NCBI GenBank assembly: GCA_037179515.1
Contig: JAXCGZ010005661.1
Span: forward strand, 1 to 64,000
DNA from: Halocaridina rubra
Lineage: Eukaryota > Arthropoda > Malacostraca > Decapoda > Atyidae
Length of the DNA stretch: 64,000 bases
Direction: 5' to 3'
Both the position numbers and the translations under genes were made by a program. The first letter of the stretch is position 1; each line of letters opens with the position of its first letter. This document shows positions 63,691 to 64,000 of the stretch, piece after piece. The notes beneath the pieces were generated by a model, which made no database searches, was not told the DNA's origin, and saw only the letters and a list, made by a program, of their open reading frames with translations.

Positions 63691-64000
<310 letters not shown>

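Overview
This is a eukaryotic, almost certainly arthropod, repeat block in which I recognise no host gene. The evidence is copia-free but rich in CR1/L2-like non-LTR retrotransposons, a CsRn1-type Ty3/gypsy element, a BEL/Pao element, a tRNA-derived 276-bp repeat, very long (TA)n microsatellites and a Tigger-like terminal sequence. The combination of long (TA)n tracts with these families suggests a decapod crustacean; that is inference and could be wrong. Layout, 1-29.1 kb (minus strand): head-to-tail arrays of a CR1/L2-like non-LTR retrotransposon. Two anchor copies (3482-8119, nearly full length; 25194-28957, cut in ORF1) are each followed in sense direction by tandem 5'-truncated units of about 1069 or 1010 bp that all begin at the same point inside the reverse transcriptase. 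From 11.6 kb the units form a higher-order trimer of about 3.1 kb. The whole anchor-plus-array block repeats with a period near 8.11 kb (position 1 matches 8112). 29.1-36.8 kb (plus strand): orientation flips around a 320-bp spacer. A second nearly full-length copy (31063-35703) shares its upstream junction and a private ORF1 frameshift with the left copy, so the two are an inverted segmental duplication. 37.2-42.8 kb (plus): a complete CsRn1-type Ty3/gypsy LTR retrotransposon with TGTAGT/ACTACA LTR ends, a tRNA-Trp-like primer site, a CHCC Gag motif and a 4-bp target duplication. It sits in a dispersed repeat whose uninterrupted relative lies at 63.3-63.7 kb. 43-53.3 kb: older, rearranged CR1/L2-like copies, including a head-to-head palindrome and a copy nested in the 5' leader of another. 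53.5-63.2 kb: a tRNA-derived 276-bp tandem repeat that switches orientation and is interrupted by a BEL/Pao element (54218-60617, minus). 63.2-64 kb: the empty-site repeat, a long (TA)n tract and the start of a probable Tigger-like DNA transposon. Working together: the consensus CR1/L2-like element can be read from its copies as 5' leader (about 640 bp), ORF1 (coiled coil, RRM-like and C-terminal domains, about 359 aa), ORF2 (APE endonuclease plus RT, about 980 aa), a 3' stem-loop of about 33 nt and a tail of AATTAGGTAATCAC repeats ending in CATA repeats. New 5' ends repeatedly abut an older copy's CATA-containing tail at many different truncation points, which suggests insertion into its own tails followed by unequal exchange. 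No copy in the window looks fully intact in both ORFs.
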